From: Hippophae tibetana
Taxonomy: Eukaryota > Streptophyta > Magnoliopsida > Rosales > Elaeagnaceae
DNA length: 64,000 bases
Direction of reading: 5' to 3'
Assembly: GCA_037013495.1 (NCBI GenBank)
Contig: CM072808.1
Coordinates: 6,921,319-6,985,318, forward strand
Position 1 is the first letter of the stretch; the number at the start of each line of letters is the position of its first letter. This document shows positions 13,795-27,600 of the stretch, piece by piece. Both the position numbers and the translations under genes were made by a program. The notes beneath the pieces were generated by a model. It did not search any database. It saw only the letters and a list, made by a program, of their open reading frames with translations, and had not been told where the DNA came from.

Positions 13795-16700
13795 TGACGC
13801 AGCATTTTCATTTTACTTAATTCACGTTTAATTCAATAGAGCTATAAAGGAGATATCGGTGCCGACGTAGGTTTGTTTATTTATATTTTCAATCAATCTC
13901 TCTTATTGAAAAAAATAGAGAAGAGAAAAAGAAAATGAATGTTGTTCACATTTTCAAAATCAAAAACACATTTGGTAAATATGAGTTACAACTTTCAACG
14001 GAGATAACTTTTTACTGGGGTATGGAAACGAATATTATAATATATCAAATAAATGCTCGTATCAAATTAAACAATATGCATTTTCCTCGAAAGGAAAATC
14101 ATTTTTGTACCCAAATAACATCGTTTACATCACTTATTTACTGTTTAAAGTTTTTGACGCAATATTATCATTTTACTTACGTCCGGTTTAATCCAATAGA
14201 CCTATAAAGGAGATATTGGTGCTGATCTAGGTTTGTTTTTTTATATTTTCAATCAATCTCTCTTATTGAAAAAATATTGAGTAGAAAAAAAGAACGGAGA
14301 TGTTGTTCACATTTTCAAAAACAAAAAAACATTTGGTAAATAAGAGTAACAACTTTCAACGAAGATAACTTTTTACTCGGGTATCGAAACGAATATTATA
14401 ATTTATTAAATGGAAGCTCGTATCAAATTACACAATATGCATTGGTCATGCAAGAAAAAAATCGTTTTTGTACCCAAATAACATCGTTTACATCATTTAT
14501 TTAGTGTTTAAAGTTTTTGACGCAGCATTTTCATTTTACTTAATTCACGTTTAATTCAATAGAGCTATAAAGGAGATATCGGTGCCGACGTAGGTTTGTT
14601 TATTTATATTTTCAATCAATCTCTCTTATTGAAAAAAATAGAGAAGAGAAAAAGAAAATGAATGTTGTTCACATTTTCAAAATCAAAAACACATTTGGTA
14701 AATATGAGTTACAACTTTCAACGGAGATAACTTTTGACTAGGGTATCGAAACGAATATTATAATATATCAAATTAAAGCTCGTATCAAATTAAACAATAT
14801 GCATTTTCCTCAAAAGGGAAATCATTTTTGTACCCAAATAACATCGTTTACATCACTTAGTTACTATTTAAAGTTTTTGACACAATATTATCATTTTACT
14901 TACGTCCGGTTTAATTCAATAGACCTATAAAGGAGATATTGGTGCCGATCTAGCTTTGTTTTTTTATATTTTCAATCAATCTCTCTTATTGAAAAAATAT
15001 TGAGTAGAAAAAAAGAACGGATGTGTCGTTAACATTTTCAAAAACAAAAAAACATTTGGTAAATAAGTGTAAAAACTTCCAAAGGAGATAACTTTTTACT
15101 CGGGTATCGAAACGAATATTATAATTTATTAAATGGAAGCTCGTATCAAATTACACAATATGCATTGGTCATGCAAGAAAAAAATCGTTTTTGTACCCAA
15201 ATAACATCGTTTACATCATTTATTTATTGTTTAAAGTTTTTGACGTAGCATTTTCATTTTACTTAATTCACGTTTAATTCAATAGAGCTATAAAACACAT
15301 TTGGTAAATATGAGTTACAACTTTCAACGTAGATAACTTTTGACTGGGGTATCGACGCGAATATTATAATATATCAAATTAAAGCTCGTATCAAATTAAA
15401 CAATTTGCATTTTCCTCGAAAGGAAAATCATTTTTGTACCCAAATAACATCGTTTACATCACTTATTTACTGTTTAAAGTTTTTGACGCACTATTTTCAT
15501 TTTACTTACGTCCGGTTTAATTAAATAGACCTATAAAATAGATATTGGTGCCGATCTAGGATTGTTTTTTTTTATATTTTCAATCAATCTCTCTTATTGA
15601 AAAAATATTGAGTAGAAAAAAAGAACGGAGATGTCGTTAACATTTTCAAAAACAAAAAAACATTTGGTAAATAAGTGTAAAAACTTCCAATGGAGATAAA
15701 TTTTTACTCGGGTATCGAAACGAATATTATAATTTATTAAATGGAAGCTCGTATCAAATTACACAATATGCATTGGTCATGCAAGAAAAAAATCGTTTTT
15801 GTACCCAAATAACATCATTTATTTAGTGTTTAAAGTTTTTGACGTAGCATTTTCATTTTACTTACTTCACGTTTAATTCAATAGAGCTATAAAAGAGATA
15901 TTGGGGCCGACCTAGGTTTGTTTATTTATATTTTCAATCAAATCTCTCTTATTGAAAAAAATAGAGAAGAGAAAAAGAAAATGAATGTTGTTCACATTTT
16001 CAAAATAGAAAACACATTTGTTAAATATGAGTTACAACTTTCAACGGAGATAACTTTTGACTGGGGTATCGAAACGAATATTATAATATATCAAATTAAA
16101 GCTCGTATCAAATTAAAAAATATGCATTTTCCTCGAAAGGAAAATCATTTTTGTACCCAAATAACATCGTTTACATCACTTATTTACTGTTTAAAGTTTT
16201 TGACGCACCATTTTCATTTTACTTACGTCCGGTTTAATTCAATAGAGCTATAAAGGAGATATTGGTGCCGATCAAGGTTTGTTTTTTATATTTTCAATCA
16301 ATCTCTCTTATTGAAAAAATATTGAGTAGAAAAAAAGAACGGAGATGTTGTTAACATTTTCAAAAACAAAAAAACATTTGGTAAAAAAAAGTAACAACTT
16401 TCAACGAAGATAACTTTTTACTCGGGTATCGAAACGAATATTATAATTTATTAAATGGAAGCTCGTATCAAATTACACAATAGGCATTAGTCTCTTAAGA
16501 AAAAAAATCGTTTTTGTACCCAAATAACATCGTTTACATCAGTTATTTTGTGTTTAAAGATTTTGACGCACCATTTTCATTTTTCTTACTTCCGGTTTAA
16601 TTCAAGAGAACTATAAAGGAGATATTGGTGCCGACCTAAGGTTTTCTTTATTTATATTTTCAATCAATCTCTATTATTCCAAAAAAAATAGAGAAGAGAA

Positions 16701-19200
16701 AAAGAAGAGGAATGTTGTTCAAATTTTCAAAATCAAAAACACATTTGGTAAATATGAGTTACAATTTTCAACGGAGATAACTTTTGACAGGGGTATCGAA
16801 ACGAATATTATAATATATCAAATTAAAGCTCGTATCAAATTAAACAATATGCATTTTCCTCAAAAGGAAAATCATTTTTGTACCCAAATAACATCGTTTA
16901 CATCACTTAGTTACTATTTAAAGTTTTTGACGCAATATTTTCATTTTACTTACGTCCGGCTTAATTAAATAGACCTATAAAATAGATATTGGTGCCGATC
17001 TAGGTTTGTTTTTTTTTATATTTTCAATCAATCTCTCTTATTGAAAAAATATTGAGTAGAAAAAAAGAACGGAGATGTCGTTAACATTTTCAAAAACAAA
17101 AAAACATTTGGTAAATAAGTGTAAAAACTTCCAAAGGAGATAACTTTTTACTCGGGTATCGAAACGAATATTATAATTTATTAAATGGAAGCTCGTATCA
17201 AATTACACAATATGCATTGGTCATGCAAGAAAAAAATCGTTTTTGTACCCAAATAACATCGTTTACATCATTTATTTAGTGTTTAAAGTTTTTGACGCAG
17301 CATTTTCATTTTACTTAATTCACGTTTAATTCAATAGAGCTATAAAGGAGATATCGGTGCCGACGTAGGTTTGTTTATTTATATTTTCAATCAATCTCTC
17401 TTATTGAAAAAAATAGAGAAGAGAAAAAGAAAATGAATGTTGTTCACATTTTCAAAATCAAAAACACATTTGGTAAATATGAGTTACAACTTTCAATGGA
17501 GATAACTTTTGACTAGGGTATCGAAACGAATATTAGAATATATCAAATTAAAGCTCGTATCAAATTAAACAATATGCATTTTCCTCAAAAGGGAAATCAT
17601 TTTTGTACCCAAATAACATCGTTTACATCACTTAGTTACTATTTAAAGTTTTTGACACAATATTATCATTTTACTTACGTCCTGTTTAATCCAATAGACC
17701 TATAAAGGAGATATTGGTGCTGATCTAGGTTTGTTTTTTTATATTTTCAATCAATCTCTCTTATTGAAAAAATATTGAGTAGAAAAAAAGAACGGAGATG
17801 TTCACATTTTCAAAAACAAAAAAACATTTGGTAAATAAGAGTAACAACTTTCAACGAAGATAACTTTTTACTCGGGTATCGAAACGAATATTATAATTTA
17901 TTAAATGGAAGCTCGTATCAAATTACACAATATGCATTGGTCATGCAAGAAAAAAATCGTTTTTGTACCCAAATAACATCGTTTACATCATTTATTTAGT
18001 GTTTAAAGTTTTTGACGCAGCATTTTCATTTTACTTAATTCACGTTTAATTCAATAGAGCTATAAAGGAGATATCGGTGCCGACGTAGGTTTGTTTATTT
18101 ATATTTTCAATCAATCTCTCTTATTGAAAAAAATAGAGAAGAGAAAAAGAAAATGAATGTTGTTCACATTTTCAAAATCAAAAACACATTTGGTAAATAT
18201 GAGTTACAACTTTCAATGGAGATAACTTTTGACTAGGGTATCGAAACGAATATTATAATATATCAAATTAAAGCTCGTATCAAATTAAACAATATGCATT
18301 TTCCTCAAAAGGGAAATCATTTTTGTACCCAAATAACATCGTTTACATCACTTAGTTACTATTTAAAGTTTTTGACACAATATTATCATTTTACTTACGT
18401 CCGGTTTAATCCAATAGACCTATAAAGGAGATATTGGTGCTGATCTAGGTTTGTTTTTTTATATTTTCAATCAATCTCTCTTATTGAAAAAATATTGAGT
18501 AGAAAAAAAGAATGGAGATGTTGTTCACATTTTCAAAAACAAAAAAACATTTGGTAAATAAGAGTAACAACTTTCAACGAAGATAACTTTTTACTCGGGT
18601 ATCGAAACGAATATTATAATTTATTAAATGGAAGCTCGTATCAAATTACACAATATGCATTGGTCATGCAAGAAAAAAATCGTTTTTGTACCCAAATAAC
18701 ATCGTTTACATCATTTATTTAGTGTTTAAAGTTTTTGACGCAGCATTTTCATTTTACTTAATTCACGTTTAATTCAATGGAGCTATAAAGGAGATATCGG
18801 TGCCGACGTAGGTTTGTTTATTTATATTTTCAATCAATCTCTCTTATTGAAAAAAATAGAGAAGAGAAAAAGAAAATGAATGTTGTTCACATTTTCAAAA
18901 TCAAAAACACATTTGGTAAATATGAGTTACAACTTTCAACGGAGATAACTTTTGACTAGGGTATCGAAACGAATATTATAATATATCAAATTAAAGCTCG
19001 TATCAAATTAAACAATATGCATTTTCCTCAAAAGGGAAATCATTTTTGTACCCAAATAACATCGTTTACATCACTTAGTTACTATTTAAAGTTTTTGACA
19101 CAATATTTTCATTTTACTTACGTCCGGTTTAATCCAATAGACCTATAAAGGAGATATTGGTGCTGATCTAGGTTTGTTTTTTTATATTTTCAATCAATCT
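13795..19200. repeat. Satellite sub-block: 720-723-bp dimers around the right duplicate
   Basis: Dimers marked by GATATCGGTGCCGACGTAGG start near 13,852 and 14,574, then again near 17,350, 18,070 and 18,792. The right copy of the 2.07-kb duplication (14,889-16,964) lies between these two groups, as if it had been placed inside a run of these dimers. The unit near 17,800 lacks GTTGTT in the GATGTTGTTCAC motif, a 6-bp loss. Confidence 0.78.
14889..16964. repeat. Right copy of the 2.07-kb duplicated satellite block
   Basis: Counterpart of 8,492-10,566, about 6.4 kb downstream of it and differing at only a few positions. It contains the same aberrant B/A deletion junction (15,288) and the same dimer order, so the whole block moved or was copied as one piece. 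Confidence 0.88.
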
Positions 19201-22200
19201 CTCTTATTGAAAAAATATTGAGTAGAAAAAAAGAATGGAGATGTTGTTCACATTTTCAAAAACAAAAAAACATTTGGTAAATAAGAGTAACAACTTTCAA
19301 CGAAGATAACTTTTTACTCGGGTATCGAAACGAATATTATAATTTATTAAATGGAAGCTCGTATCAAATTACACAATATGCATTGGGCCCGCATGAAAAA
19401 ATTCGTTTTTGTACCCAAATAACATCTTTTATATCATTTATTTAGTGTTTAAATTTTTTGACGTAGCATTTTAATTTTACTTACTTCAGGTTTAATTCAA
19501 TAGAGCTATAAAGGAGATATTGGTGCTGACCTAGGTTTTTTTATTTATATTTTCAATCAATCTCTCTTATTGAAAAAAATAGAGAAGAGAAAAAGAAAAT
19601 GAATGTGGTTCACGTTTTCAAAATCGAAAACACATTTGGTAAATATGAGCTACAACCTTCAACGGAGATAACTTTTGACTGGGGTATCGAAACGAATATT
19701 ATAATATATCAAATTAAAGCTCGTATCAATTTAAACAATATGCATTTTCCTCGAAAGGAAAATCATTTTTGTACCCAAATAACATCGTTTACATCAATTA
19801 TTTACTATTTAAAGTTTTTGAGGCACCATTTTCATTTTACTTACGTCCGGTTTAATTCAATAGACCTATAAAGTAGATATTGGTGCCGATCTAGGTTTGT
19901 TTTTTATATTTTCAATCAATCTCTCTTATTGAAAAAATATTGAGTAGAAGAAAAGAACGGAGATGTTGTTAACATTTTCAAAAACAAAAAAACATTTGGT
20001 AAATAAGTGTAAAAACTTTCAAAGGAGATAACTTTTTACTCGGTTATCGAAACGAATATTATAATTTATTAAATGGAAGCTCTTATCAAATTACACAATA
20101 TGCATTGGTCATGCAAGAAAAAAATCGTTTTTGTACCCAAATAACATCGTTTACATCATTTATTTAGTGTTTAAGGTTTTGGACGCAGCATTTTAATTTT
20201 ACTTACTTCACGTTTAATTCAATAGAGCTATAAAGGAGATATTGGTGCCGACCTAGGTTTGTTTATTTATATTTTCAATTAATCTCTCTTATTGAAAAAA
20301 TAGAGAAGAGAAAAAGAAAATGAATGTTGTTCACATTTTCAAAATCAAAAACACATTTGGTAAATATGAGTTACAACTTTCAACGGAGATAAATTTTTAC
20401 TGGGGTATGGAAACGAATATTATAATATATCAAATAAATGCTCGTATCAAATTAGACAATATGCATTTTCCTCGAAAGGAAAATCATTTTTGTACCCAAA
20501 TAACATCGTTTACATCACTTATTTACTGTTTAAAGTTTTTGACACACTATTTTGATTTTACTTACGTCCGGTTTAATCCAATAGACCTATAAAGGAGATA
20601 TTGGTGCTGATCTAGGTTTGTTTTTTTATATTTTCCATCAATCTCTCTTATTGAAAAAATATTGAGTAGAAAAAAAGAATGGAGATGTTGTTCACATTTT
20701 CAAAAACAAAAAAACATTTGGTAAATAAGAGTAACAACTTTCAACGAAGATAACTTTTTACTCGGGTATCGAAACGAATATTATAATTTATTAAATGGAA
20801 GCTCGTATCAAATTACACAATATGCATTGGGCCCGCATGAAAAAATTCCTTTTTGTACCCAAATAACATCTTTTATATCATTTATTTAGTGTTTAAATTT
20901 TTTGACGTAGCATTTTAATTTTACTTACTTCAGGTTTAATTCAATAGAGCTATAAAGGAGATATTGGTGCTGACCTAGGTTTTTTTATTTATATTTTCAA
21001 TCAATCTCTCTTATTGAAAAAAATAGAGAAGAGAAAAAGAAAATGAATGTGGTTCACGTTTTCAAAATCGAAAACACATTTGGTAAATATGAGCTACAAC
21101 CTTCAACGGAGAGAACTTTTGACTGGGGTATCGAAACGAATATTATAATATATCAAATTAAAGCTCGTATCAAATTAAACAATATACATTTTCCACGAAA
21201 GGAAAATCATTTTTGTACCCAAATAACATCGTTTACATCAATTATTTACTATTTAAAGTTTTTGAGGCACAATTTTCATTTTACTTACGTCCGGTTTAAT
21301 TCAATAGACCTATAAAGGAGATATTGGTGCCGATCTAGGTTTGTTTTTTATATTTTCAATCAATCTCTCTTATTGAAAAAATATTGAGTAGAAAAAAAGA
21401 ACGGAGATGTTGTTAACATTTTCAAAAACAAAAAAACATTTGGTAAATAAGTGTAAAAACTTTCAAAGGAGATAACTTTTTACTCGGTTATCGAAACGAA
21501 TATTATAATTTATTAAATGGAAGCTCTTATCAAATTACACAATATGCATTGGTCATGCAAGAAAAAAATCGTTTTTGTACCCAAATAACATCGTTTACAT
21601 CATTTATTTAGTGTTTAAGGTTTTGGACGCAGCATTTTCATTTTACTTACTTCACGTTTAATTCAATAGAGCTATAAAAGAGATATTGGTGCCGACCTAG
21701 GTTTGTTTATTTATATTTTCAATCAATCTCTCTTATTGAAAAAATAGAGAAGAGAAAAAGAAAATGAATGTTGTTCACATTTTCAAAATCAAAAACACAT
21801 TTGGTAAATATGAGTTACAACTTTCAACGGAGATAACTTTTTACTGGGGTATGGAAACGAATATTATAATATATCAAATAAATGCTCGTATCAAATTAAA
21901 CAATATGCATTTTCCTCGAAAGGAAAATCATTTTTGTACCCAAATAACATCGTTTACATCACTTATTTACTGTTTAAAGTTTTTGACACACTATTTTGAT
22001 TTTACTTACGTCCGGTTTAATCCAATAGACCTATAAAGGAGATATTGGTGCTGATCTAGGTTTGTTTTTTTATATTTTCAATCAATCTCTCTTATTGAAA
22101 AAATATTGAGTAGAAAAAAAGAATGGAGATGTTGTTCACATTTTCAAAAACAAAAAAACATTTGGTAAATAAGAGTAACAACTTTCAACGAAGATAACTT

Positions 22201-24650
22201 TTTACTCGGGTATCGAAACGAATATTATAATTTATTAAATGGAAGCTCGTATCAAATTACACAATATGCATTGGGCCCGCATGAAAAAATTCCTTTTTGT
22301 ACCCAAATAACATCTTTTATATCATTTATTTAGTGTTTAAATTTTTTGACGTAGCATTTTAATTTTACTTACTTCAGGTTTAATTCAATAGAGCTATAAA
22401 GGAGATATTGGTGCTGACCTAGGTTTTTTTATTTATATTTTCAATCAATCTCTCTTATTGAAAAAAATAGAGAACAGAAAAAGAAAATGAATGTGGTTCA
22501 CGTTTTCAAAATCGAAAACACATTTGGTAAATATGAGCTACAACCTTCAACGGAGAGAACTTTTGACTGGGGTATCGAAACGAATATTATAATATATCAA
22601 ATTAAAGCTCGTATCAAATTAAACAATATGCATTTTCCTCGAAAGGAAAATCATTTTTGTACCCAAATAACATCGTTTACATCAATTATTTACTATTTAA
22701 AGTTTTTGAGGCACAATTTTCATTTTACTTACGTCCGGTTTAATTCAATAGACCTATAAAGGAGATATTGGTGCCGATCTAGGTTTGTTTTTTATATTTT
22801 CAATCAATCTCTCTTATTGAAAAAATATTGAGTAGAAAAAAAGAACGGAGATGTTGTTAACATTTTCAAAAACAAAAAAACATTTGGTAAATAAGTGTAA
22901 AAACTTTCAAAGGAGATAACTTTTTACTCGGTTATCGAAACGAATATTATAATTTATTAAATGGAAGCTCTTATCAAATTACACAATATGCATTGGTCAT
23001 GCAAGAAAAAAATCGTTTTTGTACCCAAATAACATCGTTTACATCATTTATTTAGTGTTTAAGGTTTTGGACGCAGCATTTTCATTTTACTTACTTCACG
23101 TTTAATTCAATAGAGCTATAAAGGAGATATTGGTGCCGAACTAGGTTTGTTTATTTATATTTTCAATCAATCTCTCTTATTGAAAAAATAGAGAAGAGAA
23201 AAAGAAAATGAATGTTGTTCACATTTTCAAAATCAAAAACACATTTGGTAAATATGAGTTACAACTTTCAACGGAGATAACTTTTTACTGGGGTATGGAA
23301 ACGAATATTATAATATATCAAATAAATGCTCGTATCAAATTAAACAATATGCATTTTCCTCGAAAGGAAAATCATTTTTGTACCCAAATAACATCGTTTA
23401 CATCACTTATTTACTGTTTAAAGTTTTTGACACACTATTTTGATTTTACTTACATCCGGTTTAATCCAATAGACCTATAAAGGAGATATTGGTGCTGATC
23501 TAGGTTTGTTTTTTTATATTTTCAATCAATCTCTCTTATTGAAAAAATATTGAGTAGAAAAAAAGAATGGAGATGTTGTTCACATTTTCAAAAACAAAAA
23601 AACATTTGGTAAATAAGAGTAACAACTTTCAACGAAGATAACTTTTTACTCGGGTATCGAAACGAATATTATAATTTATTAAATGGAAGCTCGTATCAAA
23701 TTACAGAATATGCATTGGTCTCGCAAGAAAAAATTCGTTTTTGTACCCAAATAATATCTTTTATATCATTTATTTAGTGTTTAAATTTTTTGACGTAGCA
23801 TTTTAATTTTACTTACTTCAGGTTTAATTCAATAGAGCTATAAAGGAGATATTGGTGCTGACCTAGGTTTTTTTATTTATATTTTCAATCAATCTCTCTT
23901 ATTGAAAAAAATAGAGAAGAGAAAAAGAAAATGAATGTGGTTCACGTTTTCAAAATCGAAAACACATTTGGTAAATATGAGCTACAACCTTCAACGGAGA
24001 TAACTTTTGACTGGGGTATCGAAACGAATATTATAATATATCAAATTAAAGCTCGTATCAAATTAAACAATATGCATTTTCCTCGAAAGGAAAATCATTT
24101 TTGTACCCAAATAACATCGTTTACATCAATTATTTACTATTTAAAGTTTTTGAGGCACCATTTTCATTTTACTTACGTCCGGTTTAATTCAATAGACCTA
24201 TAAAGGAGATATTGGTGCCGATCTAGGTTTGTTTTTTATATTTTCAATCAATCTCTCTTATTGAAAAAATATTGAGTAGAAAAAAAGAACGGAGATGTTG
24301 TTAACATTTTCAAAAACAAAAAAACATTTGGTAAATAAGTGTAAAAACTTTCAAAGGAGATAACTTTTTACTCGGTTATCGAAACGAATATTATAATTTA
24401 TTAAATGGAAGCTCTTATCAAATTACACAATATGCATTGGTCATGCAAGAAAAAAATCGTTTTTGTACCCAAATATAATCGTTTACATCATTTATTTAGT
24501 GTTTAAAGTTTTTGACGCAGCATTTTCATTTTACTTACTTCACGTTTAATTCAATAGAGCTATAAAGGAGATATTGGTGCTGACCTAGGTTTGTTTATTT
24601 ATATTTTCAATCAATCTCTCTTATTAAAAAAAATAGAGAAGAGAAAAAGA
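19200..24650. repeat. 1,444-bp tetramer HOR
   Basis: Two kinds of A monomer alternate, each followed by its own B. One has GTGGTTCACGTTTTC with ACAACCTTCAACGG; its ATGs are at 19,599, 21,043, 22,487 and 23,931. The other has GTTGTTCACATTTTC with TTTTTACTGGGGTATGG; its ATGs are at 20,320, 21,764, 23,208 and 24,653. Each class recurs every 1,444 bp, apart from the last step of the second class (1,445 bp), while neighbours are 721-723 bp apart. This is a clean A1-B1-A2-B2 tetramer of about four copies. Confidence 0.9.
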
Positions 24651-27600
24651 AAATGAATGTTGTTCACATTTTCAAAATCAAAAACACATTTGGTAAATAT
24701 GAGTTACAACTTTCAACGGAGATAACTTTTTACTGGGGTATGGAAACGATTATTATAATATATCAAATAAATGCTCGTATCAAATTAAACTATATGCATT
24801 TTCCTCGAAAGGAAAATCATTTTTGTACCCAAATAACATCGTTTACATCACGTATTTACTGTTTAAAGTTTTTGACACACTATTTTGATTTTACTTACGT
24901 CCGGTTTAATTCAATAGACCTATAAAGGAGATATTGGAGCCGATCTAGGTTTGTTTTTTTATATTTTCAATCAATCTCTCTTATTGAAAAAATATTGAGC
25001 AGAAAAAAAGAAAGGAGATGTTGTTAACATTTTCAAAAACAAAAAAACATTTGGTAAATAAGTGTAAAAACTTTCAAAGGAGATAACTTTTTACTCGGTT
25101 ATCGAAACAAATATTATAATTTATTAAATGGAAGCTCTTATCAAATTACACAATATGCATTGGTCATGCAAGAAAAAAATCGTTTTTGTACCCAAATAAC
25201 ATCGTTTACATCGAATGGAGATGTTGTTCACATTTTCAAAAACAAAAAAACATTTGGTAAATAAGAGTAACAACTTTCAACGAAGATAACTTTTTACTCG
25301 GGTATCGAAACGAATATTATAACTTATTAAATGGAAGCTCGTATCAAATTACACAATATGCATTGGTCTCGCATGAAAAAATTCGTTTTTGTACCCAAAT
25401 AACATCTTTTATATCATTTATTTAGTGTTTAAATTTTTTGACGTAGCATTTTAATTTTACTTACTTCACGTTTAATTCAATAGAGCTATAAAGGAGATAT
25501 TAGTGCTGACCTAGGTTTTTTTATTTATATTTTCAATCAATCTCTCTTATTAAAAAAAATAGAGAAGAGAAAAAGAAAATGAATATGGTTCACGTTTTCA
25601 AAATCGAAAACACATTTGGTAAATATGAGCTACAACCTTCAACGGAGATAACTTTTGACTGGGATATCGAAACGAATATTATAATATATCAAATTAAAGC
25701 TCGTATCAAATTAAACAATATGCATTTTCCTCGAAAGGAAAATCATTTTTGTACCCAAATAACATCGTTTACATCAATTATTTACTATTTAAAGTTTTTG
25801 AGTCACAATTTTCATTTTACTTACGTCCGGTTTAATTCAATAGACCTATAAAGGAGATATTGGTGCCGATCTAGGTTTGTTTTTTTATATTTTCAATCAA
25901 TCTCTCTTATTGAAAAAATATTGAGTAGAAAAAAAGAACGGAGATGTTGTTAACATTTTCAAAAACAAAAAAACATTTGGTAAATAAGTGTAAAAACTTT
26001 CAAAGGAGATAACTTTTTACTCGGTTATCGAAACGAATATTATAATTTATTAAATGGAAGCTCTTATCAAATTACACAATATGCATTGGTCATGCAAGAA
26101 AAAAATCGTTTTTGTACCCAAATATAATCGTTTACATCATTTATTTAGTGTTTAAAGTTTTTGACGCAGCATTTTCATTTTACTTACTTCACGTTTAATT
26201 CAATAGAGCTATAAAGGAGATATTGGTGCTGACCTAGGTTTGTTTATTTATATTTTCAATCAATCTCTCTTATTCAAAAAAATAGAGAAGCGAAAAAGAA
26301 AATGAATGTTGTTCACATTTTCAAAATCAAAAACACATTTGGTAAATATGAGTTACAACTTTCAACGGAGATAACTTTTTACTGGGGTATGGAAACGATT
26401 ATTATAATATATCAAATAAATGCTCGTATCAAATTAAACTATATGCATTTTCCTCGAAAGGAAAATCATTTTTGTACCCAAATAACATCGTTTACATCAC
26501 GTATTTACTGTTTAAAGTTTTTGACACACTATTTTGATTTTACTTACGTCCGGTTTAATTCAATAGACCTATAAAGGAGATATTGGAGCCGATCTAGGTT
26601 TGTTTTTTTATATTTTCAATCAATCTCTCTTATTGAAAAAATATTGAGCAGAAAAAAAGAAAGGAGATGTTGTTAACATTTTCAAAAACAAAAAACATTT
26701 GGTAAATAAGTGTAAAAACTTTCAAAGGAGATAACTTTTTACTCGGTTATCGAAACGAATATTATAATTTATTAAATGGAAGCTCTTATCAAATTACACA
26801 ATATGCATTGGTCATGCAAGAAAAAAATCGTTTTTGTACCCAAATAACATCGTTTACATCGAATGGAGATGTTGTTCACATTTTCAAAAACAAAAAAACA
26901 TTTGGTAAATAAGAGTAACAACTTTCAACGAAGATAACTTTTTACTCGGGTATCGAAACGAATATTATAACTTATTAAATGGAAGCTCGTATCAAATTAC
27001 ACAATATGCATTGGTCTCGCATGAAAAAATTCGTTTTTGTACCCAAATAACATCTTTTATATCATTTATTTAGTGTTTAAATTTTTTGACGTAGCATTTT
27101 AATTTTACTTACTTCAGGTTTAATTCAATAGAGCTATAAAGGAGATATTAGTGCTGACCTAGGTTTTTTTATTTATATTTTCAATCAATCTCTCTTATTG
27201 AAAAAAATAGAGAAGAGAAAAAGAAAATGAATATGGTTCACGTTTTCAAAATCGAAAACACATTTGGTAAATATGAGCTACAACCTTCAACGGAGATAAC
27301 TTTTGACCAGGGTATCGAAACGAATATTATAATATATCAAATTAAAGCTCGTATCAAATTAAACAATATGCATTTTCCTCGAAAGGAAAATCATTTTTGT
27401 ACCCAAATAACATCGTTTACATCAATTATTTACTATTTAAAGTTTTTGAGGCACCATTTTCATTTTACTTACGTCCGGTTTAATTCGATAGACCTATAAA
27501 GGAGATATTGGTGCCGATCTAGGTTTGTTTTTTATATTTTCAATCAATCTCTCTTATTGAAAAAATATTGAGTAGAAAAAAAGAACGGAGATGTTGTTAA

